In this document: piece by piece, positions 44,692 through 55,600 of the stretch
Position numbering within the stretch: position 1 is the stretch's first letter
How the letters are laid out: each line of letters opens with the position of its first letter
Assembly (NCBI RefSeq): GCF_029255285.1
Contig: NZ_JAPUVI010000089.1
Location: 123,139 to 187,138 of the forward strand
Direction of reading: 5' to 3'
Length of the DNA: 64,000 nt
Source of the DNA: Accumulibacter sp.
GTDB lineage: Bacteria; Pseudomonadota; Gammaproteobacteria; Burkholderiales; Rhodocyclaceae
Translations under genes and position numbers: made by a program
The notes under the pieces: model-generated
What the model was told of the DNA's origin: nothing
Seen by the model: the letters and a program-made list of their open reading frames with translations, nothing else
Database searches by the model: none

Positions 44692-47271
44692 CTAAGCCTC
44701 GGCGAGCCGCTTGGCGATGTGTTCGAGGGCTTCCTCGATCTGATCGATCAGGATCAGGCAGAGGTCTCCGGCCTGCAGTTCGGCCAGCGCGGTGTCAATG
44801 GCGAGGAACTCGCCATGGATTTCGCTCACCTCGGAACTTCGCCCGGCACCCGCCAGACCTTGCCGCAGCAGGGCCAGCACTTCGCCGTCGGCACGCCCGC
44901 GCTGGCACTGGTCTTGATAGAGGATGACCCGATCGAAGGCCTCGCCGAGGATTTCCGTTTGCTGGCGGATGTCTTCATCGCGTCGGTCGCCGGCACCGCT
45001 GATGACTACCGTGCGCCGGCCACCGGCGGTCGACATCTGGTCGATGGCATTGACCAGCGCTTGCATGGCATCCGGGTTGTGGCCGTAGTCGGCGATCAGC
45101 GTCGCGCCGCGATAGTCGAAGACGTTGAAGCGGCCCGGGGCCGTCTGCGCGTCGTTGACGAAGCTCGCCAGGCCGCGGCGGATGGTTTCCCAGTCGACCC
45201 CCAGCGCCCAGGCGGCGGCGGTGGCCGCCATCGCATTCTCGACCTGAAAGCCGATGGCGCCGTTCTGGGTGACCGGAATCGCGCTCAGCGGGAGCCGATG
45301 TTCGACCCCGTCGCCCACGGCCACGATCTCCGCCCCGTCACGATAGACGACGCGATTGCGCTGCGCGCGATGCATGGCCATCAGTGGATGGTTGCGATCG
45401 CAGGCGAAGAAAGTGACGCTCCCCGGGCAGCAATCGGCCATTCGGGCGACCATCGGATCGGCCGCGTTGAGCACCGCGACGCCGGTGACCGGCGTCACGT
45501 TCTGAACGATGACCCGCTTGACGACCGACAGGTCTTCGACCGAATTGATATACGACAGCCCCAGGTGGTCGCCGAGTCCGATGTTGGTGACGACGGCGAC
45601 GTTGCAGCGGTCGAAGCCCAAGCCTTCGCGCAGGACGCCGCCGCGTGCCGTTTCGAGAACCGCGGCATCGACGTCGGGGTGCAGCAGGACGTTGCGCGCG
45701 CTCTTGGGGCCGCTGCAGTCGCCGGTATCGATACGCCGGCCGTCGATGTAGACGCCATCGGTGCTCGTCATTCCGACACGCAGGCCCTGCTGGCGCAAGA
45801 TGTTGGCAATCAGGCGGACGGTCGTCGTCTTGCCGTTGGTCCCGGCGACGGCAACGAGCGGAATACGCGCCTCGTCGCCTTCGGCAAACATGTTGGCGAC
45901 GATCGCTTCACCGACCGGCCGTCCCTTGCCGAACGACGGTTGCAGGTGCATGCGCAGACCCGGCGCCGCGTTGATCTCGACGATGCCGCCGCCTTGCGCT
46001 TCGAGCGGTCGCAAGACGCTGTCGCAGACGACGTCGACGCCGGCGATGTCGAGGCCGATCGTCTGCGCGGCAGCCACCGCCTGGGCGGCAAATTCGGGGT
46101 GAACGTCGTCGGTCACGTCGGTCGCCGTGCCGCCGGTCGACAGGTTGGCGTTGTTGCGCAGGATGACGCGTCGGCCTTTGGCAGGCACGGATTCCGCACT
46201 CAGGCCGACGCTGGTCAGGCGCGCCAAAGCGACTTCGTCGAGGCGGATGCGGGTCAGCGAGGTGGCGTGACCCTCGCCGCGCCGTGGATCGAGGTTGACA
46301 CGATCGACCAGTTGGCGGACGGTGTGTAGGCCGTCGCCGATGACCAGCGGCGGATCGCGGCGCGCCGCCGCGATGAGTTGTTTGCCGACCACCAGCAGGC
46401 GATAGTCGTGGCCCGGCAGATAACGTTCGACGAGCACCTCGTCGCTCACTTCGAAAGCGATCGCGTAGGCGGCTTCGATCTGCTCGCGGGTCGACAGGTT
46501 GACCGCCACCCCCTTGCCCTGGTTGCCGTCCTGCGGCTTGACGACGACCGGGCCGCCGATTTCGCAGGCGGCGGCCCAGGCGTCCTCGGCGCTGTGTACC
46601 GGCCGCCCGCTGGGTACCGGAACACCGGCCGCGTGCAGGAGACGCTTGCTGAGTTCCTTGTCCTGGGCGATCGATTCGGCGACTGCGCTGGTACGATCCG
46701 TTTCCGCCGCCTGAATGCGCCGCTGGCGGCTGCCCCAGCCGAACTGGACCATGCTGCCCTCGGTCAGCCGGCGGAAAGGAATTCGGCGCGCCAGCGCGGC
46801 ATAGACGATGGCCCCGGTGCTCGGGCCCAAACGAACGTCTTCGTCGAGCTCACGCAGCCGCGTGAGCGCCGCATCGAGCTCGAACGGAGCGTCCTCGACG
46901 GCCGCTCGGCAGAGATCCTGGGCCAGTTCGAAAGCCAGCCGGCCGACCGCCTCCTCGCTGTACTCGACCACCACCTGGTAGGTTCCCGCTTCGACCGTCT
47001 GCTGGTTGCGGCTGAAAGTGACTGGGCAGCCGGCCTGCGCCTGCAGGCCGAGCGCTGCGAATTCCAGCACCTGTGCCATCGATACCGCTTCCTCGTGCCC
47101 GAAGGGGCGCAGCATGGCCAACTCGGGGAAGCGCTCGCGCAGGCGCGTTTCGAAACCCGGCAGGCAATCGATGTTGCGCTCGCTCTCGGCGCAGCGAACG
47201 ATGGCTTCGATCGCCGTGTGCCGGCTCCAGAGATTGGGACCGCGCAGAGCGCGGATACGCGAGACTTCCAT
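44692..47271 (-). CDS. cphA: Cyanophycin synthetase CphA
   Basis: CphA polymerises aspartate and arginine into cyanophycin, a nitrogen storage granule, using ATP. The 859-residue protein has the three expected parts: an N-terminal substrate domain, an ATP-grasp domain (~220-470; VVKPQDGNQGKGV, VEINAAPGLRMHL) that adds Asp, and a Mur ligase-like domain with P-loop GTNGKTT near residue 493 that adds Arg. The Mur C-terminal lobe is present (GRFNVFDYRGATLIADYGHN). It is the last gene of a minus-strand unit with cphA', DUF1854 and ABC genes; an AAGAGGT site precedes the ATG. Confidence 0.97.
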   Translation of the reverse strand: MEVSRIRALRGPNLWSRHTAIEAIVRCAESERNIDCLPGFETRLRERFPELAMLRPFGHEEAVSMAQVLEFAALGLQAQAGCPVTFSRNQQTVEAGTYQVVVEYSEEAVGRLAFELAQDLCRAAVEDAPFELDAALTRLRELDEDVRLGPSTGAIVYAALARRIPFRRLTEGSMVQFGWGSRQRRIQAAETDRTSAVAESIAQDKELSKRLLHAAGVPVPSGRPVHSAEDAWAAACEIGGPVVVKPQDGNQGKGVAVNLSTREQIEAAYAIAFEVSDEVLVERYLPGHDYRLLVVGKQLIAAARRDPPLVIGDGLHTVRQLVDRVNLDPRRGEGHATSLTRIRLDEVALARLTSVGLSAESVPAKGRRVILRNNANLSTGGTATDVTDDVHPEFAAQAVAAAQTIGLDIAGVDVVCDSVLRPLEAQGGGIVEINAAPGLRMHLQPSFGKGRPVGEAIVANMFAEGDEARIPLVAVAGTNGKTTTVRLIANILRQQGLRVGMTSTDGVYIDGRRIDTGDCSGPKSARNVLLHPDVDAAVLETARGGVLREGLGFDRCNVAVVTNIGLGDHLGLSYINSVEDLSVVKRVIVQNVTPVTGVAVLNAADPMVARMADCCPGSVTFFACDRNHPLMAMHRAQRNRVVYRDGAEIVAVGDGVEHRLPLSAIPVTQNGAIGFQVENAMAATAAAWALGVDWETIRRGLASFVNDAQTAPGRFNVFDYRGATLIADYGHNPDAMQALVNAIDQMSTAGGRRTVVISGAGDRRDEDIRQQTEILGEAFDRVILYQDQCQRGRADGEVLALLRQGLAGAGRSSEVSEIHGEFLAIDTALAELQAGDLCLILIDQIEEALEHIAKRLAEA

Positions 47272-47335
47272 GGCGGCTTACCTCTTGTGGGTAGGCTCCG
47301 GACCGCGAGTCGGGCCGGAAGAGAGTGAGTTCGGT

Positions 47336-49504
47336 TCAGGCGACAGTAAAGGTTTCCAGGCCGGTGCGTATCAGCTCGCCGCCGATGCCCAGCGCCCAGG
47401 CCGTAGCGGCCGCCGCGAGGACGTTTTCGATCTGGCTTTCGGCAGCGGTCTGGGCCAGCGGGATGGTCTGCAGGCTGACGATGGTCGTTTCGTCGGCGCC
47501 GCGGGCGATCACCACCTGGCCATCGCGAACGAACACCGCACGCCCAGCCCCCGCCCGGTGTTCGACGAGCGCCGGCAGGCTGGGGTCGATGGCGAAGAAA
47601 ATCACCTCGCCGTCGCACAGCGGCGCCATTTCGACGAGCATCGGCTGGCTGGCGTTGAGCACCGCCGCGCCGGTGGGCAGCACGAGGTCGACCTGCGTGC
47701 GCAGGACGGTGAACACCTGCTCGGCGGTTTCGACGTCGTGCCGGCCAAAATGACGGGCGGCATCGACGTTGGTGACGACGCCCACCAGGCAGCGGTCGTA
47801 CGCGAGACCTTCGTCGAGGATGGTGTCGGTGCCGTTCTCGAAGACGGCGGCGTCGACTCCGCGGTTCATCAGAATCCGGTGTGCGGACTCCCAGTTCGCG
47901 CCGTTTTCCGGCGCGATGCAACGCCGATCGACGTACACGCCGTCGCTGCAGGCGAGGCCGGTGCGCTTGCCGGCGAGGGTCAGCAAGCGGGCGACCAGAC
48001 GGGCAACGGTCGTCTTGCCGGAACTGCCGCTAATACCGACGATCGGAATCCGGCCGTCGTCGCCTCCGGGGAACAGCTCGTCGACGATGGCGCGACCCAC
48101 TGGGCGGGGCTCGCCGGTCTCCGGTTTGAGATGCATCAGCAGGCCGGGACCCGCGTTGACCTCGACGATGGCGCCACGCTGCGCGTCGAGCGGCCGGGCA
48201 ATGTCTTCACAGACGAGGTCGACGCCGGCGATGTCGAGGCCGACGATGCGCGCCGCGAGCGAGGCGGTGGCCGCCGTGTCCGGGTGTACAAGGTCCGTGA
48301 CATCGTCGGTGTGGTTGCCGCTGCGTACGATCAGGACCTCGCGCCCGGCGGCCGGTATCGAATCCGGCGCAAAGCCCTGGCGCGACACCTCGAGGCGGGC
48401 GACCGGGTTGTCAGCGAGATCGATGATGTCGAGCGGGAACTCCTCGGCCGCGCCACGCCGGGGGTCGGAGTTGATCTGGCGCTCGATCAGCTCGTCGATC
48501 GTCGACTTGCCGTCGCCGACGACCTTGGCGACTTCGCCGCGCGCCGCGGCGACGAGCTTGCCGCCAACCACTAGCAAGCGATGTTCCGAGCCGCGCACGT
48601 AACGCTCGACGATCACGCCACTGCCTTCGACGACGGCCGCCGCATAAGCCGACTCGACTTCGGCGCGGGCCATCAGATTGGTGAACACGCCGCGCGCGTG
48701 GTTGCCGTCGGACGGCTTGACGACGACCGGTACGCCGATTTCCTCGGCGGCCTCCCAGGCATCTTCGGCGCTCTCCACCAATCGACCCTCGGGAACCGGT
48801 ACGCCGCAGGAGCTGAGCAAGGTCTTGGTCAGATCCTTGTCGCGCGAGATGCCTTCGGCGATGGCGCTGGTGCGGTCAGTTTCGGCGGTCCAGATGCGCC
48901 GGCTGCGGGCGCCGTAGCCGAGTTGCACGAGGTTGCCGGTGGCCAGCAGGCGGATTGCCGGAATGCGGCGGTCCTTGGCGGTCGCCGCTTCGACGATGCA
49001 GCCCGTGCTCGGACCGAGCAGCTTGCGCTCGGCCATCTCGGCCAGGCGTTCGACGCACTGGGAGACGTCGAAAGGCGTGTCCTGGATCGCCGCCATTAGC
49101 AGTTCGCGCCCGGCGTACAGGCAGGCGCGGGTCACGTCGTCGTGCCAGGCACGGATCACCACCTTGTAGACACCGCGCTTCGAGGTTTCCCTGGCCTTGC
49201 CGAAACCGCCAGGCATGCCGGCCAAGTTCTGCAGTTCGAGCGTCACGTGCTCGAGAATGTGGGCCGGCCAAGTCCCTTCCCGGACGCGCCGCAGGAAGCC
49301 GCCCCGCTCACCGTAGCTGCAGCGGTGCTCGATCAGCGAGGGCAGCAGAGCGTTCAGACGGTCGTAGAAACCGGGGATGAGGTTGGAGGGAAAATCCTCC
49401 AGTTCGCCGATATCGACCAGCGCCTCGATGGCTGGACGATAGGTCCAGATGTTCGGGCCGCGCAGGTAGCGGATCTCGAGGAACTTGATGTCTTTCGTCT
49501 TCAT
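47336..49504 (-). CDS. cphA': Second, shorter cyanophycin synthetase (CphA')
   Basis: This is a 722-residue paralogue of CphA. It keeps the N-terminal domain, the complete ATP-grasp domain (VVVKPSDGNHARGV, IVEVNAGPGLLMHL) and most of the Mur-type nucleotide-binding lobe, but its P-loop is GSSGKTT rather than GTNGKTT. It stops just where the Mur C-terminal lobe should begin (after WALGIGGELIRTGLETF), so it lacks about 135 residues that CphA has. Two-gene cphA'-cphA loci are known in other betaproteobacteria. The ATG at 49504 gives the standard start, with AGGA upstream; the gap to cphA is 64 bases. Confidence 0.94.
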   Translation of the reverse strand: MKTKDIKFLEIRYLRGPNIWTYRPAIEALVDIGELEDFPSNLIPGFYDRLNALLPSLIEHRCSYGERGGFLRRVREGTWPAHILEHVTLELQNLAGMPGGFGKARETSKRGVYKVVIRAWHDDVTRACLYAGRELLMAAIQDTPFDVSQCVERLAEMAERKLLGPSTGCIVEAATAKDRRIPAIRLLATGNLVQLGYGARSRRIWTAETDRTSAIAEGISRDKDLTKTLLSSCGVPVPEGRLVESAEDAWEAAEEIGVPVVVKPSDGNHARGVFTNLMARAEVESAYAAAVVEGSGVIVERYVRGSEHRLLVVGGKLVAAARGEVAKVVGDGKSTIDELIERQINSDPRRGAAEEFPLDIIDLADNPVARLEVSRQGFAPDSIPAAGREVLIVRSGNHTDDVTDLVHPDTAATASLAARIVGLDIAGVDLVCEDIARPLDAQRGAIVEVNAGPGLLMHLKPETGEPRPVGRAIVDELFPGGDDGRIPIVGISGSSGKTTVARLVARLLTLAGKRTGLACSDGVYVDRRCIAPENGANWESAHRILMNRGVDAAVFENGTDTILDEGLAYDRCLVGVVTNVDAARHFGRHDVETAEQVFTVLRTQVDLVLPTGAAVLNASQPMLVEMAPLCDGEVIFFAIDPSLPALVEHRAGAGRAVFVRDGQVVIARGADETTIVSLQTIPLAQTAAESQIENVLAAAATAWALGIGGELIRTGLETFTVA

Positions 49505-49648
49505 GTCGTCAGTCCTGGCACGGGAGATTTGGCGGGCGGCGGAACGCGCCGCAGGTGGTGGGCCAAACGCTGACCCGGCGCTTCGTTGCACTAACGCGGT
49601 GCGCGTCATTCCGCTGACCCGCGGCAGCAAAGCCGGGAGTCGCGCACT

Positions 49649-50122
49649 TCACAGAAAGCGATCGAGAAAGCGACGGCTTTGCGGATCGAGCGCCTGACGG
49701 TCGCGGATCAGAAAGTGGATGCCGTGGCTGTCGGCGATCAGCAAGGCCGGTGCGGCAAGGCGGCGGATGTCTTCTTCGCCCTTGAGGACCAGGTGGCTCG
49801 TTCCGCGGTCGGTTTCGATCTGCCAGGTGCTCGGTGTGGCGAAGCTCGAAACGCTGACGATACGGCGGATTTCGGGCATGAACTCGCGCTGCGCGAGTTC
49901 CGTCTCGAGCAGGCGCCGGAGTTCGTCGGGCAGCTCGGTCAGCGTGTCGATCCACGCTAGTTCCCGCCCGTGCGGGTCGACCAGGGCGATACCCTGTTCG
50001 GGGGCGGTGATCGGGAAGGCACGCACAGGAACGACATCGGCGTGCCGCTCGCCATCGGCGGTGTGCAGCTCGAGCCGTCCGAACGCGTTGCGGGACAAGC
50101 GATAGTCGGGGGTGTCGGTCAT
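49649..50122 (-). CDS. DUF1854 protein of the cyanophycin locus
   Basis: This 157-residue soluble protein belongs to the DUF1854 family, which is typically found beside cyanophycin synthetase and a dedicated ABC transporter. Conserved features include RNAFGRLEL near the start, VRAFPITAPEQGIALVD and the C-terminal IRDRQALDPQSRRFLDRFL. The ATG overlaps the stop of the ABC gene by four bases, so the two are translationally coupled. No catalytic motif is visible. A role in handling the polymer or its precursors is suggested by context only. Confidence 0.9.
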   Translation of the reverse strand: MTDTPDYRLSRNAFGRLELHTADGERHADVVPVRAFPITAPEQGIALVDPHGRELAWIDTLTELPDELRRLLETELAQREFMPEIRRIVSVSSFATPSTWQIETDRGTSHLVLKGEEDIRRLAAPALLIADSHGIHFLIRDRQALDPQSRRFLDRFL

Positions 50123-52452
50123 TCACGGTCTCCCTCGTCGCGGGCGTCGAGTTTCAGGGTCTGCGATTCGTCTTCGGTATCGACGTTGCGTGCCTGGGCC
50201 TCGTAGAGACGATAGTAGTGACCCTCGCGGGCCATCAACTCGTCATGGCTGCCGACCTCGACGACGCTGCCGCGATCTAGAACGACCAGGCGGTTGGCGT
50301 CACGCAGAGTGGATAGTCGGTGCGCGATGGCGATCGTCGTGCGGCCGCGCACCAGGTTGTCGAGCGCTTTCTGGATTTCCTTCTCGGTCGTCGTGTCGAC
50401 CGAGGAGGTGGCTTCGTCGAGAATCAGGATCGGCGGGTCGATGAGCAGCGCCCGGGCGATCGAAATGCGCTGCCGTTCGCCGCCCGACAGCGCCTGGCCG
50501 CGTTCGCCGACCAGCGAGTCGTAGCCGTGCGGCAGGCGGAGGATGAATTCGTGGGCGTGCGCGGCGCGCGCGGCGGCGATGATTTCGGCGCGCGTCGCGG
50601 CGGGTTTTCCGTAAGCGATGTTCTCCGCGATGGTGCCGAAGAAGAGAAAGGGCTCCTGCAGCACGAGGCCGATGTGCTTGCGGTATTCGGCGACCGGCAG
50701 CGAGCGGATGTCCACCCCGTCGATCAGGATTGCTCCCTCGGTGACGTCGTAGAAGCGGGAGATCAGGTTCACCAGCGTGCTCTTGCCGGAACCGCTGTGG
50801 CCGACCAGGCCGACCATCTCGCCCGGCTCGATGAGCAGGCTGATGTCGCGCGTCACGCTGCGCGTTCCGTAGCGGAAACCGACGCTGCGCAGCTCGATGC
50901 GGCCGGAGACGCGCGGCAGGTGAACCGGATGTGTCGGTTCGGGGACGCTCGAGACATGGTCGAGGATGTCGAAGATCCGCTTGGCACCGGCGGCGGCCTT
51001 CTGCGTCACCGAGACGATGCGGCTCATCGAGTCGAGGCGCAGGTAAAAACGGCTGATGTAGGCCAGGAAAGCCGTCAGCACGCCGACCGTGATCTGATCC
51101 TTGGCGATCTGCCAGATGCCGAAGGCCCAGACGATCAGCAGACCCAGTTCGGTGAGCAGCGTGACGGTCGGCGAAAACAGCGACCACACCTTGTTGACCC
51201 GATCGTTGACCTCGAGATTGTGCGTGTTGGCGGCCCGGAAGCGTGCCGCTTCGCGCTGCTCCTGGGCAAAGGCCTTGACGACCCGGATGCCGGGGATGGT
51301 GTCGGCCAGGACGTTGGTCACTTCGGCCCAGACGCGGTCCACCCTTTCGAAGCCGGTACGCAGCTTTTCGCGCACGACGTGGATCAGCCAGGCGATGATC
51401 GGTAGTGGCAGCAGCGTCACCGCCGCCAGCCAGGGGTCGATCGACACCAGAATGGCTGTCGTCATGGCGATCATCAGCACGTCGGTCGCAAAATCGAGCA
51501 GGTGCAGCGAGATGAAGATGTTGATACGGTCGGTTTCGGAACCGATGCGCGCCATCAGGTCGCCGGTCCGCTTGCCCCCGAAGTACTCCTGCGAGAGCTT
51601 GAGCAGATGTTCGTAGGTCGTCGTCCGCAGGTCGGCGCCGATCCGTTCGGAAACCAGCGCCAGGATGTACGTGCGTCCCCAGCCGAGCAGCCAGGCGACG
51701 AGCGAGGAGCCGAGCAGGCCGGAGAGGTAGAGGGCGACCAGAGCGGGCTCGATCGGCTTGCCGTTCTGGTAGGGAATCAGCACGTTGTCCATCAACGGCA
51801 TGGTCAGGTAGGGCGCGACCAGGGTGGCTGCGGTGGTCAGCAGGGAGAGCACGAATCCGGCGAGAAGCTGGCCGCGGTAGGGGCGGGCAAAGCGTCCGAG
51901 GCGCAGCAGCGTCCACGTCGACGGCGGCTCGTGGATTTCCTTGCTGCATACCGGGCACTCTTCCTGTCCGGCGAGCAACGGCGTTTCGCAGTTCGGGCAC
52001 AAGGCGAGCGGCGAGGCCGGCGCGACTTCGCCGTTCAGCCGGAAGCCGAGTTGCCGGCTGAAGTGATCGACCAGCCGGCCGGCGGCGACATCGCCGCCCA
52101 GCGTGTAGCGCCAGGCGCCGAGCAAGGAATCGACGTCGCACAGTTCGAGCGTGCCTACCCCGGCATGATCGCGGCGCGTCAGCGTGAGTCCCGCGCGGTA
52201 AGGCCAGCTTTGCCATTGCCGGTCGTCAGCCGACATCGCCAGCAGGCGCTCGCTGCTCACGACGACCATCCCAGGCGCGAAGCGCAGCTTGGCGTCGAGG
52301 TCGATCTCGAGCCACGCCAGAACTTTTTCGTCGTCGGCCAGTGGTCCGTTCGGAGACTGCAGGCGCACCGCCCACTCGGCCGGCAGAGCCGGTGGCGACG
52401 ATCCGCCCGCCGCCGCGGCGCGCGGCATCGATGAAGAATCGGGGGGAGTCAT
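50119..52452 (-). CDS. ABC transporter (fused membrane/ATPase) of the cyanophycin locus
   Basis: This encodes a 777-residue half-transporter fusion. An unusual ~180-residue cytoplasmic N-terminal region contains a zinc-ribbon-like motif (CPNC and CPVC, near residues 152-175). Six membrane helices of the exporter type follow (~200-480). The ATPase domain has Walker A GHSGSGKST, signature LSGGERQR, Walker B LILDEATSS and the H-loop AIAHRLST. It is the first gene of the unit ABC-DUF1854-cphA'-cphA. Families at this position are annotated as cyanophycin-metabolism-associated. The transported substrate is unknown. The start at 52452 is the most N-terminal ATG. Confidence 0.92.
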   Translation of the reverse strand: MTPPDSSSMPRAAAAGGSSPPALPAEWAVRLQSPNGPLADDEKVLAWLEIDLDAKLRFAPGMVVVSSERLLAMSADDRQWQSWPYRAGLTLTRRDHAGVGTLELCDVDSLLGAWRYTLGGDVAAGRLVDHFSRQLGFRLNGEVAPASPLALCPNCETPLLAGQEECPVCSKEIHEPPSTWTLLRLGRFARPYRGQLLAGFVLSLLTTAATLVAPYLTMPLMDNVLIPYQNGKPIEPALVALYLSGLLGSSLVAWLLGWGRTYILALVSERIGADLRTTTYEHLLKLSQEYFGGKRTGDLMARIGSETDRINIFISLHLLDFATDVLMIAMTTAILVSIDPWLAAVTLLPLPIIAWLIHVVREKLRTGFERVDRVWAEVTNVLADTIPGIRVVKAFAQEQREAARFRAANTHNLEVNDRVNKVWSLFSPTVTLLTELGLLIVWAFGIWQIAKDQITVGVLTAFLAYISRFYLRLDSMSRIVSVTQKAAAGAKRIFDILDHVSSVPEPTHPVHLPRVSGRIELRSVGFRYGTRSVTRDISLLIEPGEMVGLVGHSGSGKSTLVNLISRFYDVTEGAILIDGVDIRSLPVAEYRKHIGLVLQEPFLFFGTIAENIAYGKPAATRAEIIAAARAAHAHEFILRLPHGYDSLVGERGQALSGGERQRISIARALLIDPPILILDEATSSVDTTTEKEIQKALDNLVRGRTTIAIAHRLSTLRDANRLVVLDRGSVVEVGSHDELMAREGHYYRLYEAQARNVDTEDESQTLKLDARDEGDRE

Positions 52453-52676
52453 GATTTGGCTGCTTCTCGAACAGGGTTGCGCGGGAACGCAAGGGGTGCC
52501 GGGAAAAGGGGTCCAAGTATACTCGTCATGCCGCGCCGTATGGCGCTTTGTGCGGCGGCCGACCGTCCGCTGGCGACCGTTGCCGACACGGCGGCGGCCG
52601 ACGGCGCGCGGCTCTTCGATAAAGCTTTACAATCGCCGCTCGGCTTTGGCGCCGAGGATCTGGGGAGGGGCGGCCA

Positions 52677-55600
52677 ATGGACAAGCGAAGCAGGATCATC
52701 GGCGCCTTCGGCGCCTTCGGCGCTGGCGCGCTGGCGGTGATCGCGCTCATTGCCTACCTGATCTGGTCGGGTTACGAGGAAGCCATCCGCCTTGCGGAAA
52801 CCACCTCGCGCAACAATGCGGCGCTCATCGAGACGCGTCTGGACGCCACTTTTCGCCGGGCCGAGGCGCACGTCCTCGAACTCGCGCACGCGCTGCCGGT
52901 CGCCGCGCTGAGCAAAGCGGCGGTAGCGCAACATGCGGCGGCGATCGATGCCGGGCTGGACGTACGTCGAGTGAATTTTCCGGAGCTCGTCGGCCTGCGG
53001 GTCTTCGATGCCGACGGGGACCTCATCTACTCGTCCGAGAGCAAAACCACACCACGGGTGAATGCGGCCGATCGGGACTACTTCCGGCAGTCGCGCGACG
53101 GCGCCCAGCCGGGCGTGTTCTTCTCTGCCGTGGTGGTTTCCCGTATCACGGGCCGGCCGGCGATGTTCATCGCCCGGGCCGTGCGTGACGGGCAGGGCGT
53201 TTTCCGCGGCGTCGTCAGTGCCTCGGTCGAACTCGAGTTCTTCCAGAAGTTGTTCCAGTCGCTGGACGTCGGCGCGCAGGGTGCGATCGGTGTCTTCCGC
53301 AGCGACACCTTTACCCCGGTCGTCCGCTGGCCGGCGCTCACCGGCAGCCACGCCACCCCCTTGCCGCCCGGCAGTGCCACCCGCGAGGCGATCGCGGCGG
53401 GCCACAAGGCGGCGACCCTGACGCATCAGTCGCCGCTCGACGGCGTGGCGCGCATTGTCAGTCTGCGGCGGCTGGAGCGCTATCCCTTCTACGTCGCCGC
53501 CGGCATCGCGGTCGACGATGCCTTGGCCGGCTGGCGCGTGCGCTCGCTGGTGGTCGGCCTGTCGAGTCTGCTTCTTCTGCTGTTGCTGCTCGCGCTCGCC
53601 GGCTACCTGTGGCGCGCCGAGTCGAAGCTGAAGGCGCTCAACGACGAACTGGAAACGCGCGTCGCCAGGCGCACCAGCGAACTCGAGAAGGCCAGAAGCG
53701 CGGCCGAGGACGCCAACCTGGCCAAGTCGCAGTTCCTGGCCAACATGAGTCACGAACTGCGCACGCCGATGAACGCCGTGCTGGGAATGCTCGAGCTCTT
53801 GCGTCACACCGAGCTGTCGCCAGCGCAGCACAACTACGTGAGCCATGCCGCGGGCGCCGCCGACTTGCTGCTCAAGCTGCTCAACAGCGTTCTGGATCTG
53901 TCGAAAATCGACGCCGGCAAAATGAGCATCGACCTGCAACCTTTCCGTCTGGATCATTTGCTGCGCGAATTGTCGATGCTGCTGTCGATCGGCGTCGGCG
54001 CCAAACCCGTGGAAGTAGTGTTCGACATCGACCCCGGGATGCCCCGCCTGCTGGTCGGCGACTCGATGTGTCTGCAACAGGTGCTGGTCAATCTGGGTGG
54101 CAATGCGATCAAATTTACCGAACGGGGCGAAGTGGTTCTCAAGGTCGAGGTGCTGGCCTGTCATGATCGCCAAGCCACCCTGGCCTTTGCGGTGCGCGAC
54201 ACCGGAATCGGCATCGCGCCGGAAAACCGGGCGCGCGTCTTCGAGGACTTTGCGCAGGCCGAAAACTCGACCAATCGCCGCTTCGGGGGGACCGGTCTGG
54301 GCCTCTCCATCTCACGCCGACTGGTGGCGCTGATGGGCGGCGAACTGTCGCTCGAGAGCGCGCTTGGCCAGGGAAGCACCTTCCGCTTTGCCCTGACGCT
54401 GACGGTTGCCGCCGAACCCGGCGAACCGGCGGACTCGCCAGCCGCTCGGCCATCCGAGACGCTGCACGTACTGGTCGTCGACGACAACCCGGTGGCCCTC
54501 TCGGTCCTGGCGTCCATGGCGCGATCCTGGGGTTGGCAGGTCGATGTGGCGAGCGGTGGGGTCGAGGCCATCGCCAGAGTGCAAGCACGAGTCGATGCGG
54601 CGCAACCCAACTACGACGCTTTGCTCGTCGACTGGGAAATGCCGGGCATGGACGGCTGGCAGACCTTGCTCCGGGTGCGCGAGTTGGTGACGCCCCAAGC
54701 GGCGCCGGTGGTCATCATGGTGACGGCACACAGTCGCGAGAAGTTGTTGCAGCGCAGCGAGCAGGAGCGGGTTGGCCTGGACGGCTACCTGGTCAAACCG
54801 ATTACGGCGTCGATGCTGTTCGATGCCATGCTCGAGGCACGCGCCGGCCGCCAGCCGAAGCCGGCCAGTCCGCCGCCGGCGGCGACTCAGCCGCGCCGGC
54901 TGGCCGGCCTTCGTCTGCTGGTCGTCGAGGACAATGAGCTGAATCAGATCATTGCGCGCGAGCTGCTGGCCAGCCAAGGGGCGCAGGTCGACATCGCGGC
55001 CGACGGCGAGCAGGGGGTGGCGGCCGTGAAGGCGGCGCAAGCGCCTTACGATGCCGTGCTGATGGACGTACAGATGCCGGTGATGGACGGCTTCGCCGCG
55101 ACACGCGCCATTCGCCAGGAACTTGGCCGGCACGACCTGCCGGTGATCGCCATGACCGCCAATGCCATGCTTTCGGACCGTGCCGCCTGCCTGGCGGCCG
55201 GCATGGACGACCATGTCGGCAAGCCGGTCAATCTCGCCAATCTAGTCGGCGTACTGCTGAAGCATGTCCGGCCGGTCGAGCGCGGCGTGGAAAGCGACAT
55301 GACGCCACTGGCGGCGCCGTCGGCAGCGCAGCAACCCGTGTTGCCGACAGCACCGGTCGCGGTGGTCGATGTGGCCGCGGCACTGGCCGCCCTGGGCGGC
55401 GACAGACTTCTCTATGGTCGGCTCCTGAAGGCGTTTCTGGAGCAGCTCGAGCGGGCTCCGGACGAACTGGATCGTCTCCTCGAGGGCGGCGACCTGACAG
55501 CGGCGGCTCGCCTGTTGCACACTTTCAAGGGTCTCGCCGCAACGGTGGGCGCGAGCCGTCTGTCGGTCGTCGCGGCGGCGGGTGAAAGCGGGCTGCGGCG

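Noticed and set aside
44719-48574. Two long plus-strand frames opposite cphA and cphA'
   Set aside because: Both are antisense shadows of well-conserved synthetase genes.
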